A stretch of 64,000 nucleotides of DNA from Streptomyces sp. L2 (GCF_004124325.1 NZ_QBDT01000001.1:4836001-4900000); one strand, 5' to 3'; shown: positions 32,297 to 44,979, counted from the stretch's first letter. A program made the numbers and translations. The notes: a model not told the origin generated them from the letters alone.

Positions 32297-33484
32297 TCAG
32301 CGCAGCGCCGCGACCATCGCCCGGGGCACCTCCCGGACGAGCGCGTCGCGCAGCTCCGGTGAGTCCACCCGCTCCACCCGGATGTCCATGACACCCACCC
32401 AGCTCGCCGCGTGGACCAGCGCGCTCGCCACCGCGGGGACCGCCCTCGGTCCCTCCAGGGCGACCTGCCGGGCCACCAGCGTGTCGCCCTCCCGCGCGGG
32501 ATCGACCCGCCCGACCAGACGCCCGCCCGCCAGCACCGGCATCGCGAAATAGCCGTACACGCGCTTGGGCCTGGGGACGTACGCCTCCAGGCGGTGGGTG
32601 AAGCCGAAGATCCGCTCGGTGCGTGCCCGGTCCCAGATCAGCGAGTCGAACGGGGACAGCAGGGTGGTGCGGTGCCGGCCGCGCGGCGGTGTCGCCACGG
32701 CCACCGGGTCGGCCCACGCGGGCCTGCCCCAGCCCTCCACCGTCACCGGGACCAGACCCGAGTCGGCGATCACCGCGTCGACCTGCTCGGCCTTCAGCCG
32801 GTGGTAGTCGGCGATGTCCGCGCGCGTGCCGACGCCGAGGGACTCGCCGGCCAGCCGGACCAGCCGGCGCAGGCACTCGGCGTCGTCCAGCTCGTCGTGC
32901 AGCAGCACGCCCGGGATCGCGCGCTCGGCCAGGTCGTACACCCGCTTCCAGCCGCGGCGCTCCACGCAGACCACCTCGCCGTACATCAGCGCGCGCTCCA
33001 CGGCGACCTTGGCGCCGGACCAGTCCCACCAGTCGCTGGTCCTCTTCGCGCCGCCCAACTCGGTCGCGGTGAGCGGGCCTTCCGCGCGCAGTTGCCCGAT
33101 CACCTGCTCGTAGGCCCCGTCGGGGAGCTGGTGGTTCCAGTGCGGGCGGTCGCGGTAGGCGCGGCGGCGGAAGGCGAAGTGCGGCCACTCCTCGACGGGC
33201 AGCAGGCAGGCGGCGTGCGACCAGTACTCGAAGGCGTGCGCGTCCTTCCAGTAGGCGGACTCGACGGTCTTGCGGCCGACCGCGCCGAGACGGGCGTACG
33301 GCACCAGCTCGTGGCTGCGGGCGAGCACCGAGATGGTGTCGAGCTGGACCGCGCCGAGGTGCCGCAGGACGCCGCGGACTCCGGCCCTGCGGTCGGGCGC
33401 GCCCAGCAGGCCCTGGGCCCGCAGGGCTATCCGCCGGGCTTCGTCCGCGGAGAGGGCGAGTTCGGGGCGCGGAAGGGTCGTCAT
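32297..33484 (-). CDS. Winged-helix DNA glycosylase, AlkX/YcaQ-like
   Basis: A 395-aa protein of the HTH_42 family (PF06224), which includes DNA interstrand-crosslink glycosylases AlkZ and YcaQ/AlkX. Start ATG 33484 gives MTTLPRPELALSADEARRIALRAQ. The catalytic Q-hydrophobic-D motif is visible as AVQLDTISVLARSHELV near residue 47, which is the AlkX/YcaQ-type motif. Three winged-helix subdomains are expected; conserved segments include EYWSHAACLLP and LLSPFDSLIWDR. The probable role is removal of alkylated or crosslinked bases. It is convergent with the NarL-type regulator. Confidence 0.88.
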   Translation of the reverse strand: MTTLPRPELALSADEARRIALRAQGLLGAPDRRAGVRGVLRHLGAVQLDTISVLARSHELVPYARLGAVGRKTVESAYWKDAHAFEYWSHAACLLPVEEWPHFAFRRRAYRDRPHWNHQLPDGAYEQVIGQLRAEGPLTATELGGAKRTSDWWDWSGAKVAVERALMYGEVVCVERRGWKRVYDLAERAIPGVLLHDELDDAECLRRLVRLAGESLGVGTRADIADYHRLKAEQVDAVIADSGLVPVTVEGWGRPAWADPVAVATPPRGRHRTTLLSPFDSLIWDRARTERIFGFTHRLEAYVPRPKRVYGYFAMPVLAGGRLVGRVDPAREGDTLVARQVALEGPRAVPAVASALVHAASWVGVMDIRVERVDSPELRDALVREVPRAMVAALR

Positions 33485-33547
33485 GACACCGGACGATAGA
33501 GCGTGCCACTGACAGCGGGGCACGACCTGCGGTTCCGCACGAGGACG

Positions 33548-33592
33548 CCTGCCCGCGCGCGGGCAGGGGATGGGACGGCTACCCGCGCGCGG
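33548..33592. repeat. Palindrome and repeat between glycosylase and GNAT genes
   Basis: A perfect 20-bp palindrome CCTGCCCGCGCGCGGGCAGG at 33548-33567, followed about 30 bases later by CCCGCGCGCGGGCAGG at 33582 onward, which encodes the LPARG end of the GNAT protein. It probably acts as the terminator of the leftward GNAT gene. Confidence 0.6.
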
Positions 33593-34148
33593 GCAGGTAC
33601 GGGGCGGCCGAGGGCAGGCCCAGGTCCGAGGGGAGCAGGGAGCCCACCCAGCAGTCCCGTCGTACGCCCTTGTTGTTGATGGCGGAGCGCAGGGTGCCCT
33701 CGACGGTGAAGCCGGCCCGCTCGGCGACCGCGCGGGAGGCGTGGTTGCCGACCTCTGCGCGCCATTCCACGCGGTCGACGGACATCGCGGTGAACGCCCA
33801 GCGGGAGGCGGCGAGGGCGGCCTCGGTGACGTAGCCGCGGCCACGGTGCTCCTTGGTGGCCCAGAAGCCGATCTCGGCCATCCCCAGGGAGCGCATCGTG
33901 AGGGCGAGCATGCCGGCGAGTTCCCCGCCCGGGAGGAACACGCCGAAGGTGAACAGCGAGGACTCCGCCCAGCCATCGGGCACCATCTGCTCCGTGAAGC
34001 TCCGCGCGTGCTCGGGCAGGTAGGGCGAGGGGATCGTGGTCCAGCGCTGGATGTCGGGGTCCTGGGCGGCCGCGTACACCGCGTCGGTGTCCGCCGGGCC
34101 GACCGCGCGCAGCACGAGACGGTCGGTGGTGAGCGTCACGGGTTCCAT
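33579..34148 (-). CDS. GNAT family N-acetyltransferase
   Basis: A 189-aa cytoplasmic acetyltransferase of the RimJ/RimL-like subgroup. I chose ATG 34148 (MEPVTLTTDRLVLRAVGPADTDAV), the usual start of this group; 13 more residues could be added upstream. The acetyl-CoA pyrophosphate loop is HRGRGYVTEAALAA and the fourth conserved region is VEWRAEVGNHASRAVAERAGF. These features suggest a protein or small-molecule N-acetyltransferase; the substrate is unknown. Divergent from secA. Confidence 0.9.
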   Translation of the reverse strand: MEPVTLTTDRLVLRAVGPADTDAVYAAAQDPDIQRWTTIPSPYLPEHARSFTEQMVPDGWAESSLFTFGVFLPGGELAGMLALTMRSLGMAEIGFWATKEHRGRGYVTEAALAASRWAFTAMSVDRVEWRAEVGNHASRAVAERAGFTVEGTLRSAINNKGVRRDCWVGSLLPSDLGLPSAAPYLPARG

Positions 34149-34401
34149 CGCCCGATTCTGCTCGGCCGGACCCCTGTACGCCATCACTTTTCGCCCAGTG
34201 TGAGGAGGTGATCACAATTCGCGTAAATCCCCGCGCCGGTGCGGCACCATCCGCGCTTCCCGTCCGTTGTCCAGGGTGAAGCAGCCGTCGGGCCGCCAGG
34301 CCTCCCGGCACGGCCGGGTCCTCGCATACGATGGCCGTCGCTCAGTATGTCCAATGGAAAACCGACCGTCCCAGGCCCGACCGGCAAGGAGACCAGCCCC
34401 C

Positions 34402-37212
<2,811 letters not shown>

Positions 37213-37237
37213 CCCGCGGGGCGTTTGCCAAGTGTTC

Positions 37238-37271
37238 TGGGCCGGGTCTCCTTTCGGGGGGGCCCGGCCCA
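37238..37271 (+). terminator. Terminator after secA
   Basis: Arms TGGGCCGGG and CCCGGCCCA with a 16-base loop, 26 bases after the secA stop. It probably serves secA; the convergent Rv3235-family gene ends farther right. Confidence 0.75.
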
Positions 37272-37453
37272 GGTGCGTGTCCGGTGCTGGTGCTGGTGCT
37301 GGTGCTGGGCGGGGGTGGGTTTCACTTGCCCGCGCCTGCGGGGTGCCGCTGCGCCCACCCGTGCCGCCCTTAGCGGCACGCATGCCCGCAGCTACGTGCG
37401 GGGGGAGGGGAGCGCGGGCTGCGTCTGCCCGCAGCTGCGTACGGGGGGCGTGG
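37272..37453. repeat. Repeat-rich convergent intergenic region
   Basis: Four tandem GGTGCT hexamers at 37283-37306. Then CCGCAGCTACGTGCGGGG near 37384 and CCGCAGCTGCGTACGGGG near 37430 are two imperfect copies about 46 bp apart. GTGCCGC...GCGGCAC pairing is visible around 37345-37380. Sequence of this kind recurs between genes in Streptomyces. No gene is supported. Confidence 0.6.
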
Positions 37454-37930
37454 TCAGCGGGTTTCTACTGCTGTGCAGCGCCAGCGGAGGTCGGGGGATT
37501 GTTCCAGGCGGAAGGCGAGGGCGCGTAGTTGGGGGCCGGCGGCGATGCGGGCGAAGACCTCGAGGGCGCCGGAGCGGGGGACGTAGTAGCCGATGTCGTG
37601 GATGACGGGGTGGGTGCCGCGGGTGCGCAGGGGGCTGCGCTCGGCCAGGCGGACCAGGTCGTCGTAGCCGCGTCCCGCCGTGTGCCGCAGCATCCAGTGG
37701 ACGGGGCGCCGGCCGCTCAGGACGGCCAGCAGGCGGTCGGCGAAGAGGTCGGTGGGGCGCTGGCGGGGGGCGGGGGCCGCAGGGGCCGTACGGACCCGCT
37801 CCGGGCTCGTACGGACCGCGCGGGTGAGGGGCCTCCGGGGCGGCGCGGTGGTGGGGCGGCGGGTGTCGTGACGCGTTGGGGGGCGGTGGCGGGGGCGGGG
37901 GTGCGTGGTGCGGCTCATGACCTTGTTCAT
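37454..37930 (-). CDS. Rv3235 family protein
   Basis: A 158-aa protein recognised from its C-terminal half as Rv3235 family: RPVHWMLRHTAGRGYDDLVRL and the end FARIAAGPQLRALAFRLEQSPDLRWRCTAVETR-like pattern (given here in shortened blocks). Start ATG 37930 (MNKVMSRTTHPRPRHR) gives an Arg/Pro-rich disordered N-terminus of about 65 residues. Function is unknown; in mycobacteria it also sits near secA1. No signal peptide or membrane helix is visible. Confidence 0.82.
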   Translation of the reverse strand: MNKVMSRTTHPRPRHRPPTRHDTRRPTTAPPRRPLTRAVRTSPERVRTAPAAPAPRQRPTDLFADRLLAVLSGRRPVHWMLRHTAGRGYDDLVRLAERSPLRTRGTHPVIHDIGYYVPRSGALEVFARIAAGPQLRALAFRLEQSPDLRWRCTAVETR

Positions 37931-38261
37931 GGGGGTCCCCGTTCGGCGGCTCGGGTCGTACCGGGCGGTAACTCGTGGTGGGGATCTTGTACGGGGACGG
38001 GACCGGGCAAGGCAAGGAAGGCCAGGCGGCGGCCGAGCGGCCGGGAAGTTCACTTATCCGGGTGAATCGAGGAGGGGTGCGGCCCGTGACGTACGGGCGG
38101 GCCCGGGTGACTCCGCGGCCTGAGGTGGACGCCGCCGACGGCACCTGCGGGGACTCGAAAGGGGACACCCGGCACGTATCCTGAAGGCCCTCCGGGCGAC
38201 GCGCGAGTTGCTGGCCCCGAGGATCCAGCGAACGCCTCTGACCAGGAAAGAGCGGCGAGCC
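37931..38261. promoter_or_regulatory. Divergent intergenic region Rv3235-family / DUF6912
   Basis: About 330 bases. TATCCT at 38177-38182 is a possible -10 for the rightward gene; its -35 is weak. AGGAAAGAG shortly before 38262 is the ribosome site. I see no further gene. Confidence 0.35.
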
Positions 38262-38774
38262 ATGCGCGTCTACGTCCCCCTGACCCTCCCCGGTCTCGCC
38301 GAGGCGCACCAGACGGGCCGGCTGGGGACGGGACCGTTCGTCGCGTACGCCGTCACGCCCGCGCTGCGCGAGTGGTACGTCTCCGAGGACACCGAGGAAC
38401 TGGAGTACGCGGCGCTCGGCCGGGCCGCGCTGGCCTCCCTGCGGCTGCTCGCGGCGGACGCCAGGGCGGCGCGGCGCCGGGTCGTGGTCGCCGCCGACGT
38501 ACCCGACGGGGCCGCCGCACCGGATCCGGAGCGTGGGCCGGACGCGGCCGAGCCCGGCGAGGTGACGGTGACCGTGAGCGTGCCGCTGGGCAAGGCGGCC
38601 GCGGTGCACGTCGACGCCGGCGACGCCGAGGCGGACGTGGCCGCTGCGGCGGAGGCGCTTCAGGCGGCCGACGGCGGGGACGGCGACGCGCAGTCCGTGG
38701 TGGACGCGGCCGAGGACCACGAGTTGCTCTGGTACGCCACGCAGGAGGTCCCGAACCTGGTGGGGAGCGCCTGA
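38262..38774 (+). CDS. DUF6912 family protein
   Basis: A 170-aa cytoplasmic protein starting at ATG 38262 with MRVYVPLTLPGLAEAHQTGRLG, the hallmark start of the actinobacterial DUF6912 family. The middle carries TPALREWYVSEDTEELEYAALG and the C-terminus DHELLWYATQEVPNLV. The function is unknown. The acidic, Ala-rich segment between (about residues 75-150) looks variable. It lies between secA and the HAD-like gene; a -10-like TATGGT follows at 38787, so the next gene may have its own promoter. Confidence 0.78.
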   Translation: MRVYVPLTLPGLAEAHQTGRLGTGPFVAYAVTPALREWYVSEDTEELEYAALGRAALASLRLLAADARAARRRVVVAADVPDGAAAPDPERGPDAAEPGEVTVTVSVPLGKAAAVHVDAGDAEADVAAAAEALQAADGGDGDAQSVVDAAEDHELLWYATQEVPNLVGSA

Positions 38775-38853
38775 GCCTCGTCTGCGTATGGTCTGACCTG
38801 CGTCGATGAACGGTCTGCCGTGATTGTCAGTGGCGGCGGGTACGGTTTTCGGC

Positions 38854-39525
38854 ATGGGGATGCACACAGGGACGCACATTGTGTGGGACTGGAACGGGAC
38901 GCTGTTCCACGACAATGAGGCGATCATCGGGGCGACGAACGCGGCCTTCGCCGAGCTGGGGCTCGCGGCGATCACGCTGGAGCAGTACCGGGCGCTGTAC
39001 TGCGTCCCGGTGCCGAAGTTCTACGAGCGGCTGCTGGGCCGGCTGCCGACGGACGCCGAGTGGGAGCTGATGGACGGCGTCTTCCACCGGTACTACACGG
39101 AGCACCGGGTGCGGTGCGGGCTGACCGAGGGGGCGGCCGAGCTGCTCGCGGGGTGGCGGTCGGCCGGGCACAGTCAGTCGCTGCTGAGCATGTACGGGCA
39201 CGAGGAACTGGTGCCCTTGGTGCGTGGCTTCGGGATCGAGGGGCACTTCATACGGGTGGACGGGCGGACCGGTCCGTCCGGCGGGAGCAAGGCCGAGCAC
39301 ATGGTGCGGCACCTGACGGCCCTCGGCGGCGTGGTGGATCCGGCCCGGACCGTGGTGATCGGGGACGCGGCTGACGACGCGGTCGCGGCCCGGCAGGTGG
39401 GCGCGCGGGCCGTGCTGTACACCGGCGGATCGCACAGCAGGGCCAGCCTGGAGGCGGCCGGCGTGCCCGTGGTGGACACGCTCCGCGAGGCTGTCGCCGA
39501 GGCGGAGAGAGCGGCGGCCGCGTAG
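38854..39525 (+). CDS. HAD-like hydrolase
   Basis: A 223-aa haloacid-dehalogenase-superfamily protein. I chose ATG 38854 (MGMHTGTHIVWDWNGTLFHD). Motif I reads Asp12-Trp-Asn14-Gly-Thr: the nucleophile Asp is kept but the usual second Asp is Asn. A helical cap follows (about 20-90). Motif III Lys is in GGSKAEH and motif IV is GDAADD. Probably a phosphatase acting on a small phosphorylated metabolite, with altered acid/base catalysis. TACGGT at 38841-38846 lies 7 bases before the ATG, which would fit a leaderless transcript; that is inference. Confidence 0.87.
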   Translation: MGMHTGTHIVWDWNGTLFHDNEAIIGATNAAFAELGLAAITLEQYRALYCVPVPKFYERLLGRLPTDAEWELMDGVFHRYYTEHRVRCGLTEGAAELLAGWRSAGHSQSLLSMYGHEELVPLVRGFGIEGHFIRVDGRTGPSGGSKAEHMVRHLTALGGVVDPARTVVIGDAADDAVAARQVGARAVLYTGGSHSRASLEAAGVPVVDTLREAVAEAERAAAA

Positions 39526-40029
39526 GGCCCGGTGAACGGTCCGAGGGCGGTGGACGTACCTGATGGGGTGGAGCTGTTTACGCCACCTGTCCCGTTCCCG
39601 CCCCTGTGCAGAACGTCAAAGTTCTACCCCCGGTTTTGTACACATACGGCTCATGACGGGCCCCCCGGGAGGAGCGATAGCCTTGTGGCGTGATCAGCGC
39701 GATAGCTCGCGGGGACGCCGTCGTCCCTGCCCTGCGCCCGGGCCGCACGGAACACCTCCGTGGCCGGGCGGCGGTCGCTGGTCTTCGCGGGCGGGACGGG
39801 GGCGGCAGGCCCCCCAGGACGCCGAGGGCACCCCAGGACACGACGGTGCCGAGGGCGGCGTCACATCCCGTGGGTACGCCGATCATGGCCGAATACCCCC
39901 CGCTCTTCACACCTCGCGGCATAGCGTCTGAACGGACCGGACATCCCGGGCCGTGGCGTCATTCCGGAGGGGAAGAGACCGTACTTCCTTCTACGTCACG
40001 CAACGGCGCGCGACAGGAGTCAGAGGACA
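39526..40029. promoter_or_regulatory. Intergenic region upstream of glutamate dehydrogenase
   Basis: About 500 bases. A lower-GC patch at 39610-39660 (GGTTTTGTACACATACGG) probably holds a promoter; TAGCCT at 39678-39683 is a possible -10. A frame from GTG 39690 to 40091 would encode 133 Arg/Pro-rich residues, overlapping the dehydrogenase start in another frame and lacking a ribosome site; I do not call it. The ribosome site for the dehydrogenase is CAGGAGTCAGAGGA just before 40030. Confidence 0.35.
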
Positions 40030-43000
40030 ATGCAGACCAAGCTGGACGAAGCCAAGGCCGAGCTGCTCGATCGGGCCGCCCGGGTAGCTGAGAACAGCCC
40101 GGTCGGGGGGCACCTACCGACTGGGACGACGAGCGAGGGCACCCCGGACATTCCGGACGGCGAGTCCGTGCTCGCGTTCCTCCAGCGCTACTACCTGCAC
40201 ACCGCACCCGAGGACCTCGCCGACCGCGACCCGGTCGACGTCTTCGGCGCCGCGGTCTCGCACTACCGGCTCGCCGAGAACCGCCCCCAGGGCACGGCCA
40301 ACGTCCGGGTCCACACCCCGACGGTCGAGGAGAACGGCTGGACCTGCAGCCACACCGTCGTCGAGGTCGTCACCGACGACATGCCCTTCCTCGTCGACTC
40401 GGTCACCAACGAGCTGACCCGGCAGGGACGCGGCATCCACGTCGTCATCCACCCCCAGTTCGTGGTGCGGCGCGACGTCACCGGCAAGCTGATCGAGGTC
40501 CTGCCCCACCGGCCCAGCGGTGACCTGCCGCACGACGCGCACTTCGAGTCCTGGATCCACGTCGAGATCGACCGGGAGACCGACCGCTCCGACCTCAAGC
40601 AGATCACCGCCGACCTGCTGCGCGTCCTCTCCGACGTCCGCGAGGCCGTCGAGGACTGGGAGAAGATGCGGGACACGGCGGTCCGCACCGCCGAGGGCCT
40701 CAGCAGCGAGCCCGTGCCCGGCGACCTGACCGAGCCGGAGGTCGAGGAGGCCTGCGAGCTGCTGCGCTGGCTGTCGGCCGACCACTTCACCTTCCTCGGC
40801 TACCGCGAGTACCAGCTGCGCGAGGACGACACCCTCGCCGCCGTGCCCGGCACCGGCCTCGGCATCCTGCGCTCCGACCCGCACCACTCCGAGGACGACC
40901 AGCACCCGGTCAGCCCCTCCTTCGAACGGCTCCCGGCCGACGCCCGCGCCAAGGCCCGCGAACACAAGCTGCTCGTGCTGACCAAGGCCAACAGCCGGTC
41001 CACCGTGCACCGGCCGTCCTACCTGGACTACATCGGCGTCAAGAAGTTCGACGCCGAGGGCAACGTGGTCGGCGAGCGCCGCTTCCTCGGCCTGTTCTCC
41101 TCCGCCGCCTACACCGAGTCCGTCCGCCGCGTGCCGGTCATCCGCCGCAAAGTCGACGAGGTCCTCGACCGCGCCGGCTTCTCGCCCAACAGCCACGACG
41201 GCCGCGACCTGCTCCAGATCCTGGAGACCTACCCGCGCGACGAGCTGTTCCAGACCCCGCCCGCCGAACTGCAGTCGATCGCGACCAGCGTCCTCTACCT
41301 CCAGGAACGCCGCCGGCTGCGGCTCTACCTGCGCCAGGACGAGTACGGCCGCTACTACTCCGCGCTGGTCTACCTCCCGCGCGACCGCTACACCACCGGC
41401 GTCCGGCTGCGGATCATCGACATCCTCAAGGAGGAGCTCGGCGGCACCAGCGTCGACTTCACCGCGTGGAACACCGAGTCGATCCTGTCCCGGCTGCACT
41501 TCGTCATCCGCGTCCCGCAGGGCACCGAGCTGCCCGAGCTGTCCGACGCCGACCGGGAGCGCATCGAGGCCCGCCTGGTCGAGGCGGCCCGCTCCTGGGC
41601 CGACGGGTTCGCCGAGGCGCTCAACGCCGAGCTGGGCGAGGAGCGCGCCGCCGAACTGCTGCGCCGCTACCACAACGCCTTCACCGAGGGCTACAAGGCG
41701 GACCACAGCCCGCGCGCGGCGGTCGCCGACCTGATCCACCTGGAGCGGCTCAGCCGGGAGGCGGGCAACGACTTCGCGCTCAGCCTGTACGAGCCGGTGG
41801 GCGCCGCCCCCGACGAGCGCCGCTTCAAGATCTACCGCAAGGGCGAGGCCGTCTCGCTGACCGCGGTGCTCCCGGTGCTCCAGCGCCTCGGCGTCGAGGT
41901 GGTCGACGAGCGGCCGTACGAGCTGCGCTGCACGGACCGCACCACCGCCTGGATCTACGACTTCGGCCTGCGCATGCCCAAGGCGCAGGGCAGCACCAAC
42001 GGCGACTACCTGGGCGACGACGGCCGCGAGCGGTTCCAGGAGGCCTTCGCCGCGAGCTGGACCGGGCACGCGGAGAACGACGGCTTCAACACCCTCGTGC
42101 TGGGCGCCGGGCTGACCTGGCGGCAGGCCATGGTGCTGCGCGCGTACGCGAAGTACCTGCGGCAGGCCGGCTCCACCTTCAGCCAGGACTACATGGAGGA
42201 CACCCTCCGCAACAACGTCCACACCACCCGGCTCCTCGTCTCCCTGTTCGAGGCGCGGATGTCCCCGGACCGGCAGAACGCCGGCCTGGAGCTGATCGAC
42301 GCCCTCCTGGAGGAGCTGGACGCCGCCCTGGACCAGGTGGCGAGCCTGGACGAGGACCGCATCCTGCGCTCCTTCCTGACCGTCATCAAGGCCACCCTGC
42401 GCACGAACTTCTTCCAGGAGGCGCTGGGCGGCAAGCCGCACGACTACGTGTCGATGAAGTTCGACCCGCAGGCCATCCCGGACCTGCCGGCGCCCCGCCC
42501 GGCGTACGAGATCTGGGTGTACTCGCCGCGCGTCGAGGGCGTGCACCTGCGCTTCGGCAAGGTCGCGCGCGGTGGCCTGCGCTGGTCCGACCGCCGTGAG
42601 GACTTCCGCACGGAGATCCTCGGCCTGGTCAAGGCGCAGATGGTGAAGAACACCGTCATCGTGCCGGTCGGCGCCAAGGGCGGCTTCGTCGCCAAGCAGC
42701 TCCCCGACCCGAGCGTGGACCGGGACGCCTGGCTGGCCGAGGGCATCGCCAGCTACAAGACGTTCATCTCGGCGCTGCTCGACATCACCGACAACATGGT
42801 CGCGGGCGAGGTCGTCCCGCCCCAGGACGTGGTGCGGCACGACGGGGACGACACCTACCTGGTGGTCGCCGCCGACAAGGGCACCGCGACGTTCTCCGAC
42901 ATCGCCAACGAGGTCGCGGAGTCGTACAACTTCTGGCTCGGCGACGCCTTCGCCTCCGGCGGCAGCGCCGGCTACGACCACAAGGGCATGGGCATCACCG

Positions 43001-44979
43001 CGCGCGGCGCCTGGGAGTCCGTCAAGCGGCACTTCCGCGAGCTGGGCGTGGACACGCAGACCGAGGACTTCACGGTCGTCGGCATCGGCGACATGTCCGG
43101 TGACGTGTTCGGCAACGGCATGCTGCTCTCCGAGCACATCCGCCTGGTCGCCGCCTTCGACCACCGGCACATCGTCATCGACCCGGTGCCGGACGCGGCC
43201 ACCTCCTACGCCGAGCGCCGCCGCCTGTTCGAACTGCCCCGCTCCAGCTGGGCCGACTACAACACCGAGCTGCTGTCGGCGGGCGGCGGGATCTTCCCGC
43301 GCAGCGCCAAGTCGATCCCGCTCAACAGCCACATCCGCGAGGCCCTCGGCATCGAGGACAAGGTCGCCAAGATGACCCCGGCCGACCTGATGAAGGCGAT
43401 CCTCCAGGCGCCGGTCGACCTGCTGTGGAACGGCGGCATCGGCACGTACGTGAAGGCGTCCACCGAGTCGCACGCGGACGTCGGCGACAAGGCCAACGAC
43501 GCCATCCGCGTCGACGGCGACAACCTGCGGGTCAAGGTCGTCGGCGAGGGCGGCAACCTGGGCCTGACCCAGCTCGGCCGGATCGAGTTCGCCCTGCACG
43601 GCGGGCGGATCAACACCGACGCCATCGACAACAGCGCGGGCGTGGACACCTCCGACCACGAGGTGAACATCAAGATCCTGCTGAACGGCCTGGTCACCGA
43701 CGGCGACATGACGGTCAAGCAGCGCAACAAGCTGCTCGCCGAGATGACCGACGAGGTCGGCGCCCTGGTCCTGCGCAACAACTACGCGCAGAACACCGCG
43801 ATCGCCAACGCGCTCGCCCAGTCCAACGACATGATGCACGCGCAGCAGCGCTTCATCCGTCACCTGGTCCGCGAGGGCCACCTGGACCGGGCGCTGGAGT
43901 TCCTGCCGACCGACCGCCAGATCCGCGAACGCCTGAACCAGGGCAAGGGACTGACCGGGCCGGAGACGGCCGTCCTGCTGGCGTACACGAAGATCACGGT
44001 CGCCGAGGAGCTGCTGCACACCACGCTGCCCGACGACCCGTACCTGCGCGGCCTGCTGCACGCGTACTTCCCGACCGCCCTGCGCGAGAAGTTCGCCGAC
44101 CGCATCCTCAGCCACCCGCTGCACCGCGAGATCACCACGACCGTGCTGGTCAACGACACGGTCAACACGGGCGGTACGACGTATCTGCACCGCCTGCGCG
44201 AGGAGACGGGCGCCTCGCTGGAGGAGATCGTCCGCGCGCAGACCGCGGCGCGCAGGGTCTTCTGCTCGGCGCCCGTGTGGGACGCGGTCGAGGCCCTCGA
44301 CAACCAGGTCGAGGCCGCCGTCCAGACCCGCATCCGGCTGCACTCGCGCCGCCTCGTCGAGCGTGGCACGCGCTGGCTGCTCAACAACCGGCCGCAGCCG
44401 CTGCAGCTCGCCGAGACGGTCGAGTTCTTCGCCGAGCGGGTCGAGCACGTCTGGCAGCAGCTGCCGAAGCTGCTGCGCGGCGCGGACCTGGAGTGGTACC
44501 AGCACGTGTACGACGAGCTGTCCGCCGCCGGCGTCCCGGAGGAACTCGCCACCCGTGTGGCCGGCTTCTCCTCCGCCTTCCCGGCGCTCGACATCGTCTC
44601 GGTGGCCGACCGCATGGGCAAGGAGCCGCTGGACGTCGCCGAGGTGTACTACGACCTCGCCGACCGGCTCAGCATCACCCAGCTGATGGACCGCATCATC
44701 GAGCTGCCCCGCAACGACCGCTGGCAGTCGATGGCCCGCGCCTCCATCCGCGAGGACCTGTACGCGGCCCACGCGGCGCTCACCGCGGACGTCCTCGCCG
44801 TCGGCAACGGCACGTCGACGCCCCAGGAGCGGTTCGAGGACTGGGAGCGGAAGAACGCGCCCATCCTGGCCCGCGCGCGCACCACCCTGGAGGAGATCCG
44901 CGGCTCGGACTCCTTCGACCTCGCCAACCTGTCGGTGGCGATGCGCACGATGCGGACGCTGCTGCGCACGCATTCGTGA
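40030..44979 (+). CDS. gdh: NAD-dependent glutamate dehydrogenase, large (180 kDa) class
   Basis: A 1649-aa enzyme that oxidatively deaminates glutamate to 2-oxoglutarate with NAD, a catabolic role. The length and architecture match the large bacterial class first known from Streptomyces clavuligerus. It has a long N-terminal regulatory part (ACT-like segments, FVVRRDVTGKLIEVLPHR), and a central catalytic domain with KVARGGLRWSDRREDFRTEI and the lysine-containing VPVGAKGGFVAKQ (about residue 883). The Rossmann region (GIGDMSGDVFGNGML) and a long helical C-terminal domain follow. Start ATG 40030. A terminator follows. Confidence 0.96.
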   Translation: MQTKLDEAKAELLDRAARVAENSPVGGHLPTGTTSEGTPDIPDGESVLAFLQRYYLHTAPEDLADRDPVDVFGAAVSHYRLAENRPQGTANVRVHTPTVEENGWTCSHTVVEVVTDDMPFLVDSVTNELTRQGRGIHVVIHPQFVVRRDVTGKLIEVLPHRPSGDLPHDAHFESWIHVEIDRETDRSDLKQITADLLRVLSDVREAVEDWEKMRDTAVRTAEGLSSEPVPGDLTEPEVEEACELLRWLSADHFTFLGYREYQLREDDTLAAVPGTGLGILRSDPHHSEDDQHPVSPSFERLPADARAKAREHKLLVLTKANSRSTVHRPSYLDYIGVKKFDAEGNVVGERRFLGLFSSAAYTESVRRVPVIRRKVDEVLDRAGFSPNSHDGRDLLQILETYPRDELFQTPPAELQSIATSVLYLQERRRLRLYLRQDEYGRYYSALVYLPRDRYTTGVRLRIIDILKEELGGTSVDFTAWNTESILSRLHFVIRVPQGTELPELSDADRERIEARLVEAARSWADGFAEALNAELGEERAAELLRRYHNAFTEGYKADHSPRAAVADLIHLERLSREAGNDFALSLYEPVGAAPDERRFKIYRKGEAVSLTAVLPVLQRLGVEVVDERPYELRCTDRTTAWIYDFGLRMPKAQGSTNGDYLGDDGRERFQEAFAASWTGHAENDGFNTLVLGAGLTWRQAMVLRAYAKYLRQAGSTFSQDYMEDTLRNNVHTTRLLVSLFEARMSPDRQNAGLELIDALLEELDAALDQVASLDEDRILRSFLTVIKATLRTNFFQEALGGKPHDYVSMKFDPQAIPDLPAPRPAYEIWVYSPRVEGVHLRFGKVARGGLRWSDRREDFRTEILGLVKAQMVKNTVIVPVGAKGGFVAKQLPDPSVDRDAWLAEGIASYKTFISALLDITDNMVAGEVVPPQDVVRHDGDDTYLVVAADKGTATFSDIANEVAESYNFWLGDAFASGGSAGYDHKGMGITARGAWESVKRHFRELGVDTQTEDFTVVGIGDMSGDVFGNGMLLSEHIRLVAAFDHRHIVIDPVPDAATSYAERRRLFELPRSSWADYNTELLSAGGGIFPRSAKSIPLNSHIREALGIEDKVAKMTPADLMKAILQAPVDLLWNGGIGTYVKASTESHADVGDKANDAIRVDGDNLRVKVVGEGGNLGLTQLGRIEFALHGGRINTDAIDNSAGVDTSDHEVNIKILLNGLVTDGDMTVKQRNKLLAEMTDEVGALVLRNNYAQNTAIANALAQSNDMMHAQQRFIRHLVREGHLDRALEFLPTDRQIRERLNQGKGLTGPETAVLLAYTKITVAEELLHTTLPDDPYLRGLLHAYFPTALREKFADRILSHPLHREITTTVLVNDTVNTGGTTYLHRLREETGASLEEIVRAQTAARRVFCSAPVWDAVEALDNQVEAAVQTRIRLHSRRLVERGTRWLLNNRPQPLQLAETVEFFAERVEHVWQQLPKLLRGADLEWYQHVYDELSAAGVPEELATRVAGFSSAFPALDIVSVADRMGKEPLDVAEVYYDLADRLSITQLMDRIIELPRNDRWQSMARASIREDLYAAHAALTADVLAVGNGTSTPQERFEDWERKNAPILARARTTLEEIRGSDSFDLANLSVAMRTMRTLLRTHS

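Noticed and set aside
39690..40091. 133-codon frame upstream of glutamate dehydrogenase
   Set aside because: It overlaps the dehydrogenase start, is Arg/Pro-rich, and lacks a ribosome site. It could be a leader peptide, but nothing supports it.
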